A stretch of DNA of 64,000 nucleotides from Curvibacter delicatus NBRC 14919 (GTDB lineage: Bacteria > Pseudomonadota > Gammaproteobacteria > Burkholderiales > Burkholderiaceae_C), in the NCBI RefSeq assembly GCF_001592265.1, contig NZ_BCWP01000007.1, forward strand, positions 1 through 64,000. Reading direction: 5' to 3'. The stretch's first letter is position 1. The number at the start of each line of letters is the position of its first letter. Shown one piece after another: positions 47,915 through 56,435 of the stretch. The notes below the pieces were generated by a model, which ran no database searches, had not been told where the DNA came from, and saw only the letters and a program-made list of their open reading frames with translations. Position numbers and translations under genes: made by a program.

Positions 47915-48472
47915 TTGAAAGTCTTGAAGCTGTCGGCCCAAGGGCTGCCCCAGTCGTGGATTTCGCTCGAAGAGGCGGTATTGCACTACGCCGCCGATGA
48001 GGTGCGCTGGGAATCCGGCGGCAAGGTGGCCGTGTTCCATGGTGGCCACAACGCGATCACGGGCCAGCAGTCCATCATCTCGGTCAACAGCATCATTGGC
48101 ACCAAGGGCGTGCCCAACATCAACCCCTTCAACCTGCGGCCCAGCCTGACCAACAGCAAGCTGTTCGTGCGCGACCGCAACGTCTGTGCCTACTGCGGCG
48201 ACCACTTCCATGAGACCGAACTGACGCGCGAGCACATCATCCCGTTCGCGCAGAATGGCCAGGACCACTGGATGAACGTGGTCACCGCCTGCCGTGCCTG
48301 CAATCACCGCAAGAGCCATCGCACCCCCGAGCAGGCCAACATGCCCCTGCTCTACGCGCCCTACGTGCCCAGCCTGTGGGAAGACTTCATTCTGCGCAAC
48401 CGCCGCATCCTGGCCGACCAGATGGAGTTCCTGATGGCGCATGTGCCCAAGTCCTCGCGGCTGCTCACGTAG
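47915..48472 (+). CDS. HNH endonuclease family protein
   Basis: 185 residues. The HNH domain (about 85-140) has CAYC and CRAC zinc knuckles, the core REHIIP and NHRKSH. The flanks match the conserved proteobacterial stand-alone HNH protein that begins MKVLKLSAQG and lacks toxin or intein features. It starts with TTG, supported by an excellent AGGAGG seven bases upstream. DNA nicking is expected, but its biological role is not known. It is divergent from ribF across a 171-base gap. Confidence 0.9.
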   Translation: MKVLKLSAQGLPQSWISLEEAVLHYAADEVRWESGGKVAVFHGGHNAITGQQSIISVNSIIGTKGVPNINPFNLRPSLTNSKLFVRDRNVCAYCGDHFHETELTREHIIPFAQNGQDHWMNVVTACRACNHRKSHRTPEQANMPLLYAPYVPSLWEDFILRNRRILADQMEFLMAHVPKSSRLLT

Positions 48473-48530
48473 GCTGCAGGTGGGCCGGACTGATGTCGCT
48501 GAGGCGGCGCGCAGCCGGCGGCGGGAAAAC

Positions 48531-48536
48531 TACAAT
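48531..48536 (+). promoter_or_regulatory. Candidate -10 box for the TRAP transporter operon
   Basis: TACAAT, 45 bases before the dctP ATG. No clear -35. Confidence 0.3.
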
Positions 48537-48580
48537 GCACGCTCATCATTCCCGTCAACGTTTCTGAGAAAGTCCCCATC

Positions 48581-49567
48581 ATGACCTTTCGCCGTTCCGT
48601 CCTTACGAGTTGTGCGGCCGCCTTGCTGGCTGCTGCGACTGGCGTTGCGTTTGCGCAGCAAGCCCGGGAGGTGAAGATTGGCTATGCACTGGCCATCAAT
48701 TCGCACTATGGCGCTGCGGCCCAGGCCTGGGCTGATTCGGTTGAGAAGGCGACCAACAATGCCTTCAAGGTCAAGCAGTTCCCCTCCAGCGCCCTGGGCG
48801 GCGAACGCGAGCTGATCGAAGGCCTGCAACTGGGCACGGTGGAAGCCATCATCGTGTCCACCGGCGCGCTGAGCAATTTCGTGCCGGAAGTCGGCGTGGT
48901 GGACATCCCTTTCCTGTTCCGTGACACCGCCCATGCGCGCAAGGTGCTCGACGGCGAGTTCGGCCAGGACCTGCTGACCAAGTTCAAGAAACGCGGCCTG
49001 ATTGCCCTGGCCTGGGGCGAGCAGGGTTTCCGCCATCTGAGCAACAACAAGCACCCGGTGAACAAGCCCGACGACCTCAAGGGCCTGAAGATCCGCACCA
49101 TGGAAAACCCGGTTCACATCCTGGCTTTCCGCACCATGGGCGCTTCGCCCACCCCCATGGCCTGGCCTGAGGTGATCGGCGCCCTGCAGCAGGGCACCAT
49201 CGACGGCCAGGAAAACCCGCTGTCGGTTTTTGTCTCGGCCAAGCTGTGGCAGGTGCAGAAGAACCTGACGCTGACCGGCCACGTCTACGCGCCGATTGCC
49301 TTGATCGTCTCGCCCGCTTTCTTCGGCAGCCTGACGGAGGCACAGAAGGCCGCCTTCATCCAGGGCGCCAAGCTCGGCGCCCAGGCCTCGCGCAAGTTCG
49401 TCGACGACGTCGAGAAAAAGGGTGTGGAGGAGATCAAATCGCACGGCGTGAAGGTCGTGACCCAAGTGAACAATGCACCGTTCCAGGCTGCCCTGACTCC
49501 CGCCTACAAGCAGTACGCGGCCAAGTACGGGCAGAAAACGCTGGACCAGATCGCAGCGGTCAAATAA
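48581..49567 (+). CDS. dctP: TRAP transporter substrate-binding protein (DctP type)
   Basis: 328 residues. The signal peptide is about 1-25 (ending AFAQ). DctP-family features follow: EVKIGYALAINSHYG, the FPSSALGGERELIEGLQLGT loop and the central PDDLKGLKIRTMENP motif whose Arg binds the substrate carboxylate. It delivers an organic acid to the DctQM permease encoded next. A terminator-like hairpin separates it from dctQ, consistent with higher expression of the binding protein. Confidence 0.95.
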   Translation: MTFRRSVLTSCAAALLAAATGVAFAQQAREVKIGYALAINSHYGAAAQAWADSVEKATNNAFKVKQFPSSALGGERELIEGLQLGTVEAIIVSTGALSNFVPEVGVVDIPFLFRDTAHARKVLDGEFGQDLLTKFKKRGLIALAWGEQGFRHLSNNKHPVNKPDDLKGLKIRTMENPVHILAFRTMGASPTPMAWPEVIGALQQGTIDGQENPLSVFVSAKLWQVQKNLTLTGHVYAPIALIVSPAFFGSLTEAQKAAFIQGAKLGAQASRKFVDDVEKKGVEEIKSHGVKVVTQVNNAPFQAALTPAYKQYAAKYGQKTLDQIAAVK

Positions 49568-49595
49568 ACAGCGGTTTGCTGTCCTGAACCTGCAC

Positions 49596-49623
49596 CGCCC
49601 GGCTTTGTCCGGGCGTTTGTTTT
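49596..49623 (+). terminator. Intra-operon hairpin between dctP and dctQ
   Basis: Stem CGCCCGG/CCGGGCG (49596-49602 and 49609-49615), a 6-base loop, then TTTGTTTT. It reads as a leaky terminator or RNA-stability hairpin that would lower dctQM relative to dctP. Confidence 0.7.
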
Positions 49624-49663
49624 AAATCCTCATGACCCGACACCCCCGGTGCCGACCCCGACT

Positions 49664-50179
49664 ATGTTGAACCGCATTGAGCGCATCCTGGTGGCCTGCA
49701 ACCGCTGGCTGTTGATCCTGCTGCTGCTGGCCATGGCCTGCATCGTTTTTGCCAATGTGGTGCTGCGCTACACCACGGGCGACTCCATCGTCTGGGCCGA
49801 GGAGGTGGCGCGGCATCTGATGATCTGGGGCACTTTCCTCGGGGCCGGGCTGGTGCTGCGCTTCGGTGGCCACGTGGCAATTGACAACCTGCACCAGGCG
49901 GTGAGCACACGTGCCGCCCGCTGGTTGCGCACCGTGGTGGTGGTCGGCATCGGTATCTTCTGCCTGGTGATGACCTATTTCTCGATCCTCTACGTCTGGG
50001 CAACGCGTTTCCAGACCACGGCGGCGACCGACATTCCGATCTCCTTCATCTACGTGGCCATGCCGGTGGGTTTTCTGCTGATGTTCGTGCACCTGCTGTT
50101 CATCGTGCGCGGCTACATCACTGACGGCAGCTACATCGAGTCCGGCGAGATGGACGCCGAAGCCGCAGCTTCGCTCTGA
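49664..50179 (+). CDS. dctQ: TRAP transporter small permease DctQ
   Basis: 171 residues with four transmembrane helices. The family pattern is NVVLRYTTGDSIVWAEEVARHLMIWGTFLGA. It pairs with DctM to form the membrane unit of a sodium-driven secondary transporter. I use the ATG at 49664; an upstream GTG at 49649 is possible. Confidence 0.93.
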   Translation: MLNRIERILVACNRWLLILLLLAMACIVFANVVLRYTTGDSIVWAEEVARHLMIWGTFLGAGLVLRFGGHVAIDNLHQAVSTRAARWLRTVVVVGIGIFCLVMTYFSILYVWATRFQTTAATDIPISFIYVAMPVGFLLMFVHLLFIVRGYITDGSYIESGEMDAEAAASL

Positions 50180-50200
50180 CGTAGGAAGGACAGACATTCC

Positions 50201-51484
50201 ATGACCCTCACACTTTTCATTGCCGTCGTCGTGCTGATGGCACTGGGTTTTCCCGTGGCTTTCGCGCTGGCCATGTCGGCCGCGCTGGCGGTGTTCGTCG
50301 GCGGCCGCTACCCGCAACTCGTGGTCTTCAAGGAGATGTTCACCGGCATCGACAGCTTTCCGCTGATGGCGGTGCCGTTTTTCATCCTGGCGGCCGAGCT
50401 CATGTCGGGTGGTGCACTGACGGCGGTGCTGCTGCGTTTTGCGGCGCAGTTTGTCGGCCATCTGCGCGGCGGGCTGGGTTATGCCAACGTGCTGTCGCTC
50501 ACCCTGTTCTCGGGCATTTCCGGCTCGGCACTGGCCGATGCGGCCGGCCCCGGCTCCATGATGGTCAAGATGATGGAGAAGGCCGGTTATTCGCGTGCCT
50601 ACGCCGCAGCATTGACGTCGAGCACCGCCATCGTCGGCCCCATCATTCCGCCGTCCATCAGCATGATCATCTACGCCATGCAGGACGAACAGGTCTCGGT
50701 CGGCGGGCTCTTCATGGCCGGCTTCCTGCCGGGCCTCCTGATCGCGCTGGCCATGGCCTTTGTCAACTGGCGCGTCTGCACCCGGCGCAACTACCGCTCC
50801 ACCCAGCCGCGTCCCTCGGCGCGCGAGATGCTGGTCAACAGCGTCAAGGCCATTCCGGCCCTGATGCTGATCGTGCTGATCCTGGTCGGCATCCGTTTCG
50901 GCATCTTCACGCCGACCGAGGCCTCGGTGGTTGCGGTGTTCTACGCGCTGGTGTGCGGCAAGTGGATCTACCGCACGTTGGAATGGAAGGCACTGCCGGC
51001 CATTGCGGCGCGCTCGGCACTGCTGACGGCCTCCGTGCTGCTGGTGATGGCGACCTCGGCCGCGTTCGCCTGGGTGCTCACGGTGGAAGGTGTGCCGCAG
51101 CAGGTGTCGCAAGCCATCGTGGGCTGGAACCTGTCGCCAGTGACCTTCCTGATTGCCGTCAATATCCTGCTGCTGGTCTTCGGCATCTTCATGGAGCCGC
51201 TGCCGGGCGTGATGATCCTGGTGCCGATCCTGGCGCCGATTGCCGCCACGCTGGGCATCGACCCGACCCACTTTGCCATGGTGGTGATCGTCAATCTCAC
51301 GCTGGGCATGATCACACCGCCGGTCGGCGGCCTGCTGTTCGTCACGGCCGTGTCCACCCGGGTGTCGATGGCGGAACTCACGCGCGAGTTGCCGCCGTTC
51401 CTGCTGGCGCATTTCATCGTGCTGGTCTTGCTGACCTTTGTGCCGGCCATCTCGACCTGGCTGCCCCATACCCTGGGATTCTGA
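50201..51484 (+). CDS. dctM: TRAP transporter large permease DctM
   Basis: 427 residues with about twelve helices. DctM motifs: SGISGSALADAAGPGSMMVKMM, GPIIPPSISMIIYA and the closing TPPVGGLLFVTA. It forms the elevator-type transport channel of the TRAP system encoded with dctP and dctQ. It ends the operon before a strong terminator shared with the converging acyl-CoA dehydrogenase genes. Confidence 0.95.
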   Translation: MTLTLFIAVVVLMALGFPVAFALAMSAALAVFVGGRYPQLVVFKEMFTGIDSFPLMAVPFFILAAELMSGGALTAVLLRFAAQFVGHLRGGLGYANVLSLTLFSGISGSALADAAGPGSMMVKMMEKAGYSRAYAAALTSSTAIVGPIIPPSISMIIYAMQDEQVSVGGLFMAGFLPGLLIALAMAFVNWRVCTRRNYRSTQPRPSAREMLVNSVKAIPALMLIVLILVGIRFGIFTPTEASVVAVFYALVCGKWIYRTLEWKALPAIAARSALLTASVLLVMATSAAFAWVLTVEGVPQQVSQAIVGWNLSPVTFLIAVNILLLVFGIFMEPLPGVMILVPILAPIAATLGIDPTHFAMVVIVNLTLGMITPPVGGLLFVTAVSTRVSMAELTRELPPFLLAHFIVLVLLTFVPAISTWLPHTLGF

Positions 51485-51499
51485 GCCGCCTGTGACATG

Positions 51500-51534
51500 A
51501 AAAAGCCCGCCAGCAACATGCTGGCGGGCTTTTT
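51500..51534. terminator. Bidirectional terminator after dctM, 16-bp stem
   Basis: Perfect arms 51500-51515 and 51519-51534 with a 3-base loop, A5/T5 ends and a GCCCGCCAGC core. It serves both dctM and the converging acyl-CoA dehydrogenase operon. Confidence 0.93.
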
Positions 51535-51555
51535 TAATGGCAGATCGGGAACGTG

Positions 51556-52671
51556 TCAGGCAAACACGCCGGCCGTGTCCTGCATGCGGGCCGACACTTC
51601 GCCCAGTTGGTGCAGGCTGTCGCCAAAAGTCATCTCCAGCTGCGTCAGCTTTTTGAAGTAATGGCTGACGATGTACTCGTCGGTCACGCCGATGCCGCCG
51701 TGCAACTGCACCGCCTGCTGGCTGACGAAGCGCATCGACTGGCCCAGCTGGTACTTGGCGCGTGCCATGGCGCGGCGGCGCTCTTCCGCCGGGGCATTGA
51801 GCTTGAGGCTGGCGTAATAGCTCATGGACCGCGCCAGTTCCAGCTGCATCTTCATGTCGGCCGCGCGGTGGCGCAGGGCCTGGAAGCTGGCAATCGCCAC
51901 GCCGAACTGCTTGCGCGTGTTCATGTATTCCAGTGTCACGGCCAGGGTCTGGTCCATCACGCCAACGGCTTCGGCACAGGTGGCGGCAATGCCGATATCT
52001 ACGGCGTGCTCCAGCGCCGTCAGGCCGTCCAGCGTGACGAGTTGCGCCGGCGTGTTGGCCAGCACCACGTCGGCCGCGCGGCCACCGTCCTGCGTGCCGT
52101 AGCCGCGCGTGGTGACGCCGGTTGCCGTGCGTTCGACCAGGAACAGGGCGATCTTGCCGTTCGCAGTGGCGGGCACCAGGAAGGCGTCGGCCTGGTCGCC
52201 GGCCGGCACCACGTTCTTGGTGCCGGAGACGGTCCAGCCAGCGGTCGTCTGGGTTGCCTTGCTGTCGCACACATCGAGGCGGTAGCGTGCGCGGCGTTCC
52301 TGCTGCGCCAGCACCACCAGCGCCTCGCCCGAGGCAATGCGCGGCAACCAGGCTGCCTTGAGCTCGGCGCCCGCGTAACCGGCGAGCACACCGCCGGCAA
52401 TCAGGCTTTGCGCCAGCGGCTCGAGCACGATGCCGCGTCCCAGCTCTTCCATCACCACCATGCCTTCGATCGGGCCCATGCCGAGGCCGCCGTCGTCTTC
52501 CGGGATGTAGAGGCCGCACAGACCCAGTTCGGCAAGTTCATTGAAGGCCTCGCGTGAGAAGCCGCCGGCAGCTTCCGTGGCGCGGCGGCGCTCGAAGCCG
52601 TAGCCCTTCTCCACCCATTTGTGCACGGCGTCACGCAGTTGCTGCTGGTCGTCGGTGAAATCGAAATCCAT
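51556..52671 (-). CDS. Acyl-CoA dehydrogenase, PimD-like small subunit
   Basis: 371 residues of the FAD-dependent acyl-CoA dehydrogenase fold: N-terminal helices (FTDDQQQLRDAVHKWVEKGY), a middle beta domain and a C-terminal four-helix bundle ending with VQLHGGIGVTDEYIVSHYFK. It resembles the small partner in heterodimeric dehydrogenases such as pimeloyl-CoA dehydrogenase PimD. A good GGAG site precedes the ATG. It follows a second, larger dehydrogenase by 24 bases, and the pair probably forms one complex. Confidence 0.9.
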   Translation of the reverse strand: MDFDFTDDQQQLRDAVHKWVEKGYGFERRRATEAAGGFSREAFNELAELGLCGLYIPEDDGGLGMGPIEGMVVMEELGRGIVLEPLAQSLIAGGVLAGYAGAELKAAWLPRIASGEALVVLAQQERRARYRLDVCDSKATQTTAGWTVSGTKNVVPAGDQADAFLVPATANGKIALFLVERTATGVTTRGYGTQDGGRAADVVLANTPAQLVTLDGLTALEHAVDIGIAATCAEAVGVMDQTLAVTLEYMNTRKQFGVAIASFQALRHRAADMKMQLELARSMSYYASLKLNAPAEERRRAMARAKYQLGQSMRFVSQQAVQLHGGIGVTDEYIVSHYFKKLTQLEMTFGDSLHQLGEVSARMQDTAGVFA

Positions 52672-52695
52672 GTTGTTCTCCTGTTCCTGCGGCGA

Positions 52696-53877
52696 TCAGC
52701 CGAGAATCGTCTGCGCGACGATGTTGCGTTGCACTTCGTTGCTGCCGCCGTAGATGGTGGTCTTGCGCATATTGAAGTAGGTCGAGGCCAGCGGGGCATT
52801 GGCCAGCAGACCGCCGGGGTAGTCACCCTGCCAGCCGGCTTCCATCGCCTCGCGGATCAGCGGCACGGCGTAGGGGCCGGCGGCCAGCATCATCAGTTCG
52901 CTGTAGCGCTGCTGGATCTCGCTGCCGCGGATCTTGAGCAGGCCGGCGATGTCCAGTGAGTTCTTGCCCGACTTCTCGGCGGAGAGCACGCGCAGCACCA
53001 GCATCTCCAGCGCCACCACGTCCACTTCCAGCTTGGCGATCTCGTCGCGGAAACGCACGTCGTCGTAGACGCCCTCGGCCTTGGCGATGCGTTTCAGTCG
53101 CTCCAGTTCGCGCTTGGCGCGGTTGACGTCGGCGATGTTGGTGCGCTCATGGCTCAGCAGGTGCTTGGCATAGGTCCAGCCCTTGTTCTCTTCGCCGATC
53201 AGGTTCTCGGCCGGCACTTCGACGTTGTCGAAGAACACCTCGTTCACTTCGCACTCGCCGTCGAGCAGGCGGATCGGTCGCACCGTCACGCCGGGTGATT
53301 TCATGTCGATCAGCAGGAAGGAGATGCCGGTCTGCGGCTTGCCTTCGGTGCTGGTGCGCACCAGGCAGAAGATCCATTCACCATACTGGCCCAGCGTGGT
53401 CCAGGTCTTCTGGCCGTTCACGATGTACTTGTCGCCCTTGCGTTCGGCACGGGTCTTGACCGAGGCCAGGTCGGAGCCGGAGCCCGGCTCGCTGTAGCCC
53501 TGGCTCCACCAGACTTCACCGCTGGCGATGCCGGGCAGGAAGCGTTGCTGTTGTTCCGGGCTGCCGAAGGCCATGATGACGGGGGCCACCATCACCGGGC
53601 CAAAGGGCACCACGCGCGGCGCACCGGCCAGGGCGCATTCTTCCTCGAACAGGTGCTTTTGCACCGCGTTCCAGCCCGGGCCGCCGAACTGCTTGGGCCA
53701 GCCCCAGCCGAGCCAGCCTTTCTTGCCCAGGATCTTGGCCCAGCGCTGCATATCGTCGCGGGTCAGGTGCAGGGCGTTGTGCACCTTGTGGGCAATGTCG
53801 GCCGGCAGGTTGTCGCGCACCCAGGCGCGGATCTCCTCGCGGAATGTCTGTTCTTCGGGGGTGAATGCCAAATCCAT
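52696..53877 (-). CDS. Acyl-CoA dehydrogenase, PimC-like large subunit
   Basis: 393 residues. Acyl-CoA dehydrogenase motifs: WSQGYSEPGSGSDLASVKTRAE (FAD and substrate loop), KTWTTLGQYGEW and a C-terminal TIYGGSNEVQRNIVAQTILG. The family resemblance is to the large subunit of pimeloyl-CoA-type dehydrogenases, with PimD-like encoded next. The ATG at 53877 has GGAGA upstream. Neighbouring TRAP genes on the other strand raise the possibility that the imported substrate is a dicarboxylate degraded by this pair, which is inference. Confidence 0.9.
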   Translation of the reverse strand: MDLAFTPEEQTFREEIRAWVRDNLPADIAHKVHNALHLTRDDMQRWAKILGKKGWLGWGWPKQFGGPGWNAVQKHLFEEECALAGAPRVVPFGPVMVAPVIMAFGSPEQQQRFLPGIASGEVWWSQGYSEPGSGSDLASVKTRAERKGDKYIVNGQKTWTTLGQYGEWIFCLVRTSTEGKPQTGISFLLIDMKSPGVTVRPIRLLDGECEVNEVFFDNVEVPAENLIGEENKGWTYAKHLLSHERTNIADVNRAKRELERLKRIAKAEGVYDDVRFRDEIAKLEVDVVALEMLVLRVLSAEKSGKNSLDIAGLLKIRGSEIQQRYSELMMLAAGPYAVPLIREAMEAGWQGDYPGGLLANAPLASTYFNMRKTTIYGGSNEVQRNIVAQTILG

Positions 53878-53985
53878 AGATGTCTCCAAACAGGTTGCGC
53901 ATATTCATGTTGCAAGCGCAAGCCTGTGTTTTTAGCACGATCGTTCGCTAAGCCCTGTCCAAACCGCGACAAGCCAGAAATAGGC

Positions 53986-54070
53986 ACCCCCCTGGGCCGG
54001 CCCACTGCGTGCGGCCATCTTCCCCTCCAGGGGGACGACACCGGTGGCTCAGGCTTTGCCGGTTCCACGG
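53986..54070 (+). repeat. GC-rich ~85-bp dispersed repeat, copy 2 (intergenic)
   Basis: Same block order and orientation as the copy at 37367: CCCCCC, CACTGCGTGCGGC, CCCCTCCAGGGGG, GTGGC, then CTTTGCCGGTTCCACGG. It fills the centre of the 265-base gap upstream of purN; the rest of the gap is the promoter region of the divergent genes. Confidence 0.75.
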
Positions 54071-54089
54071 CGTTCCCCGTTGGGCGTCT

Positions 54090-54119
54090 TTGCAGCCGGG
54101 TCACCTGGCCGTGCACAAT
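54090..54119 (+). promoter_or_regulatory. Candidate promoter of purN
   Basis: TTGCAG (54090-54095) and CACAAT (54114-54119) are separated by 18 bases. The predicted transcript starts about 17 bases before the purN ATG at 54143. Confidence 0.5.
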
Positions 54120-54142
54120 CCAGTCTGGCTCAGAAGCAAGAA

Positions 54143-54724
54143 ATGAAAAACATCGTCATCCTGATTTCCGGCGGCGGCTCCAATATGGCCGCCATCGTCA
54201 AGACTGCCGAGTGCGAGCGCTGGCAGGACAAGTTCGATGCCCGGGTAGCGGCCGTCATCAGCAACAAGGCTGATGCCCAGGGGCTGGTTTTTGCGCGTGA
54301 CCATGGCATCAGCACCGAGGTGCTGGACCACAAGGGGTTTGCGTCACGCGAGGCGTTTGATGCCGCGCTGATGGCGGCGATCGACCGCTTCGAGCCGGCG
54401 CTGGTGGTGCTGGCCGGTTTCATGCGCATCCTGACGCCTGGCTTTGTCAACCATTACGAAGGCCGCTTGCTCAACATCCATCCCTCGCTGCTGCCGGCTT
54501 TTCCGGGTCTGCACACGCACCAGCGCGCGATTGACGCTGGCTGCAAGTTCGCCGGTGCCACCGTGCACCAGGTCACGGCCGAACTCGACCATGGCCCGAT
54601 CCTGGCCCAGGCCGTGGTGCCGGTGCTGCCGGGCGACGATGAACATACGCTGGCGGCGCGCGTGCTCACGCAGGAGCACCTGATCTACCCACGCGCAGTG
54701 GTTCAGTTGCTACAAAAACGATAG
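54143..54724 (+). CDS. purN: Phosphoribosylglycinamide formyltransferase, folate dependent (GAR transformylase 1)
   Basis: 193 residues. Formyltransferase signatures: the ISGGGSNMAAI N-terminal loop, the NIHPSLLPAFPGLHTHQRA active-site block containing the catalytic Asn and His, and TAELDHGPILAQ with the catalytic Asp. It uses 10-formyl-tetrahydrofolate to make formyl-GAR, the same product as PurT. The last residues (LLQKR) and the stop codon are formed by a copy of the 17-bp repeat. Its stop is one base from that of the converging DUF1653 gene. Confidence 0.96.
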   Translation: MKNIVILISGGGSNMAAIVKTAECERWQDKFDARVAAVISNKADAQGLVFARDHGISTEVLDHKGFASREAFDAALMAAIDRFEPALVVLAGFMRILTPGFVNHYEGRLLNIHPSLLPAFPGLHTHQRAIDAGCKFAGATVHQVTAELDHGPILAQAVVPVLPGDDEHTLAARVLTQEHLIYPRAVVQLLQKR

Positions 54725-54725
54725 C
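54709..54725. repeat. 17-bp palindromic repeat at the 3' end of purN
   Basis: Exact GCTA-type match: GCTA-N9-TAGC with centre CAAAAACGA. It encodes the purN C-terminus and supplies its TAG stop. The following TTATTGCGCAGATTT resembles the flank of the recJ copy, making a longer shared element. Confidence 0.7.
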
Positions 54726-55001
54726 TTATTGCGCAGATTTATCGGGGTCTTGCTGCTGATTTGTCTCTGAAACCCAGGCAAAACGCGGCTGCCGCACGCC
54801 ATCGATCACCACTGCTTCGCCAAACATGGCCGCCGGCCGCACCCACAGGCCGCGTTCACCATAGAGCGCGCGGTACAGCGTCATCGGCTCCAGCGTTTCG
54901 CTGTGCCGTACGGTGCCCAGCACCTCGTACATCAGGTTCTTGTAGTGGCGGTAGATGCCGGGCCGGGTTTCGATCAACGGGGGGAGTTTTTCCTCAAGCA
55001 T
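54726..55001 (-). CDS. DUF1653 domain-containing protein
   Basis: 91 residues. The core reads GIYRHYKNLMYEVLGTVRHSETLEPMTLYRALYG and then LWVRPAAMF, which is diagnostic of DUF1653, a small family of unknown function. I use the ATG at 55001 since upstream in-frame codons overlap the promoter of the divergent rRNA methyltransferase gene. The two genes are only 16 bases apart. Confidence 0.85.
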   Translation of the reverse strand: MLEEKLPPLIETRPGIYRHYKNLMYEVLGTVRHSETLEPMTLYRALYGERGLWVRPAAMFGEAVVIDGVRQPRFAWVSETNQQQDPDKSAQ

Positions 55002-55017
55002 GGGACAATTCTCCCCT

Positions 55018-56289
55018 ATGCATCCCAAATCCCTGTTGGACGTCTGCTCCGAGCTCGTCCGGCTCACCCTCAAGTTTGATCATCCGGCCGACGCCATCGT
55101 GTCGCGCTTTTTCCGCGACAACCGCGGCCTCGGCCCGCGCGAGCGCGCCACGCTGGCTGAAACCGTCTACACCGTGCTGCGCAAGAAGCTGCTGTTCGAC
55201 CAGCTGGCGCTCTCGGGCAGCGGCCCGAAGGAGCGGCGCCTGGCCATCCTCGGTTTTTATGGCCCGCGCGACTTCCTCAAGAGTGCGCTGACGGATCAGG
55301 AAAAACAGTGGCTTGACCAGTGCGACCAGGTCAAGCCGACCGACCTGATGGACCGGCATCGCCACAACCTGCCCGACTGGCTGGTGCAGCCGCTCAAGGA
55401 GCAGTTGGGCGACGGCTTCTGGCCGCTGGTTGACAGCCTCAACCTGGGCGCCGGGCTGGACCTGCGCGTCAACACCCAGCTGGCCAAGCGCGAGGCCATC
55501 CAGAAGGAACTGGCGCAGGCTGGCATCCAGGCGGTGCCGACGCCGTATTCGCCCTGGGGCTTGCGCATCGAGGGCAAACCCCCCCTGAACAAGCTCGATG
55601 CCTTCACGCGTGGCGCCATCGAAGTGCAGGACGAGGGCTCGCAACTGCTGGCCCTGCTGCTGGAGGCCAAGCGTGGCGAGATGGTGGCCGATTTCTGTGC
55701 CGGTGCCGGCGGCAAGACCCTGGCCATTGGTGCGGCCATGCGCAGCACCGGGCGGCTCTATGCCTTTGACACCTCGGCGCACCGGCTGGAGGCGCTGAAA
55801 CCGCGGTTGGCACGAAGCGGCTTGTCCAACGTCCACCCCGCGGCGATTGCCCATGAGCGTGACGATCGCATCAAGCGGCTGGCCGGCAAGCTCGACCGGG
55901 TGCTGGTGGATGCGCCGTGCTCGGGGCTGGGCACGCTGCGGCGCAACCCGGACCTGAAATGGCGCCAGAACCTGCAAGCGGTGCAGGAGATGACCGTCAA
56001 GCAGGCCGCCATCCTGGCCAGCGCGGCGCGTCTGCTCAAGCCCGGCGGCCGGCTGGTTTATGCCACCTGCAGCATCCTGCCGCAGGAAAACGAGGCCATT
56101 GCAGAGGCCTTCTCGGCTGCCCACAGCGATTTCCAGCCGCTGGAGGCCGGTGAGCTGCTGGCCCAGCTGAAGGTGGAGGGCGCTGCCAGCCTGTGCAGCG
56201 GTGGCGACAGCGGCCAGAAATACCTGCGCCTGTGGCCGCACAAGCATCAAACAGATGGGTTTTTTGCCGCAATTTGGCAAAAGAAGTGA
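55018..56289 (+). CDS. RsmB/NOP family class I SAM-dependent RNA methyltransferase
   Basis: 423 residues. An N-terminal NusB-like helical domain precedes the methyltransferase core with SAM loop DFCAGAGGKTLAIGA. The two cysteine motifs are VDAPCSGLGTLRRNPD and YATCSILPQENE, the pair used by m5C RNA methyltransferases of the RsmB/RsmF type. It probably methylates rRNA. GACAAT ends about ten bases before the ATG, another short-leader arrangement. Confidence 0.92.
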   Translation: MHPKSLLDVCSELVRLTLKFDHPADAIVSRFFRDNRGLGPRERATLAETVYTVLRKKLLFDQLALSGSGPKERRLAILGFYGPRDFLKSALTDQEKQWLDQCDQVKPTDLMDRHRHNLPDWLVQPLKEQLGDGFWPLVDSLNLGAGLDLRVNTQLAKREAIQKELAQAGIQAVPTPYSPWGLRIEGKPPLNKLDAFTRGAIEVQDEGSQLLALLLEAKRGEMVADFCAGAGGKTLAIGAAMRSTGRLYAFDTSAHRLEALKPRLARSGLSNVHPAAIAHERDDRIKRLAGKLDRVLVDAPCSGLGTLRRNPDLKWRQNLQAVQEMTVKQAAILASAARLLKPGGRLVYATCSILPQENEAIAEAFSAAHSDFQPLEAGELLAQLKVEGAASLCSGGDSGQKYLRLWPHKHQTDGFFAAIWQKK

Positions 56290-56375
56290 TCATCTGACTT
56301 GAATTCACGGTTTTCGTCTGCAGCTGCCCAGGGATGGTCAAACCGGGCCGAAACCCTTAAAATTCATGCCTACGG

Positions 56376-56395
56376 GGGTAAGCAATCGCTTGCCC
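56376..56395. promoter_or_regulatory. Candidate operator upstream of the fatty acid desaturase
   Basis: Arms GGGTAAGC and GCTTGCCC (one mismatch) around AATC, 41 bases upstream of the desaturase ATG. Its place fits a regulator site, but no regulator gene is adjacent. Confidence 0.35.
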
Positions 56396-56435
56396 TTATT
56401 ACTATTCCTATTCATTTCGTTGAGAGTCTCTGACT

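Noticed and set aside
47915-48472. HNH gene as part of a homing or restriction system
   Set aside because: It has no methyltransferase, intein or intron signature around it, and matches a widespread stand-alone chromosomal HNH protein.
49622-52519. A 965-codon minus-strand open frame
   Set aside because: It runs antisense to dctQ and dctM and across the shared terminator into the acyl-CoA dehydrogenase gene in another frame. Its sequence is low-complexity His/Gln/Arg and contains no domain.
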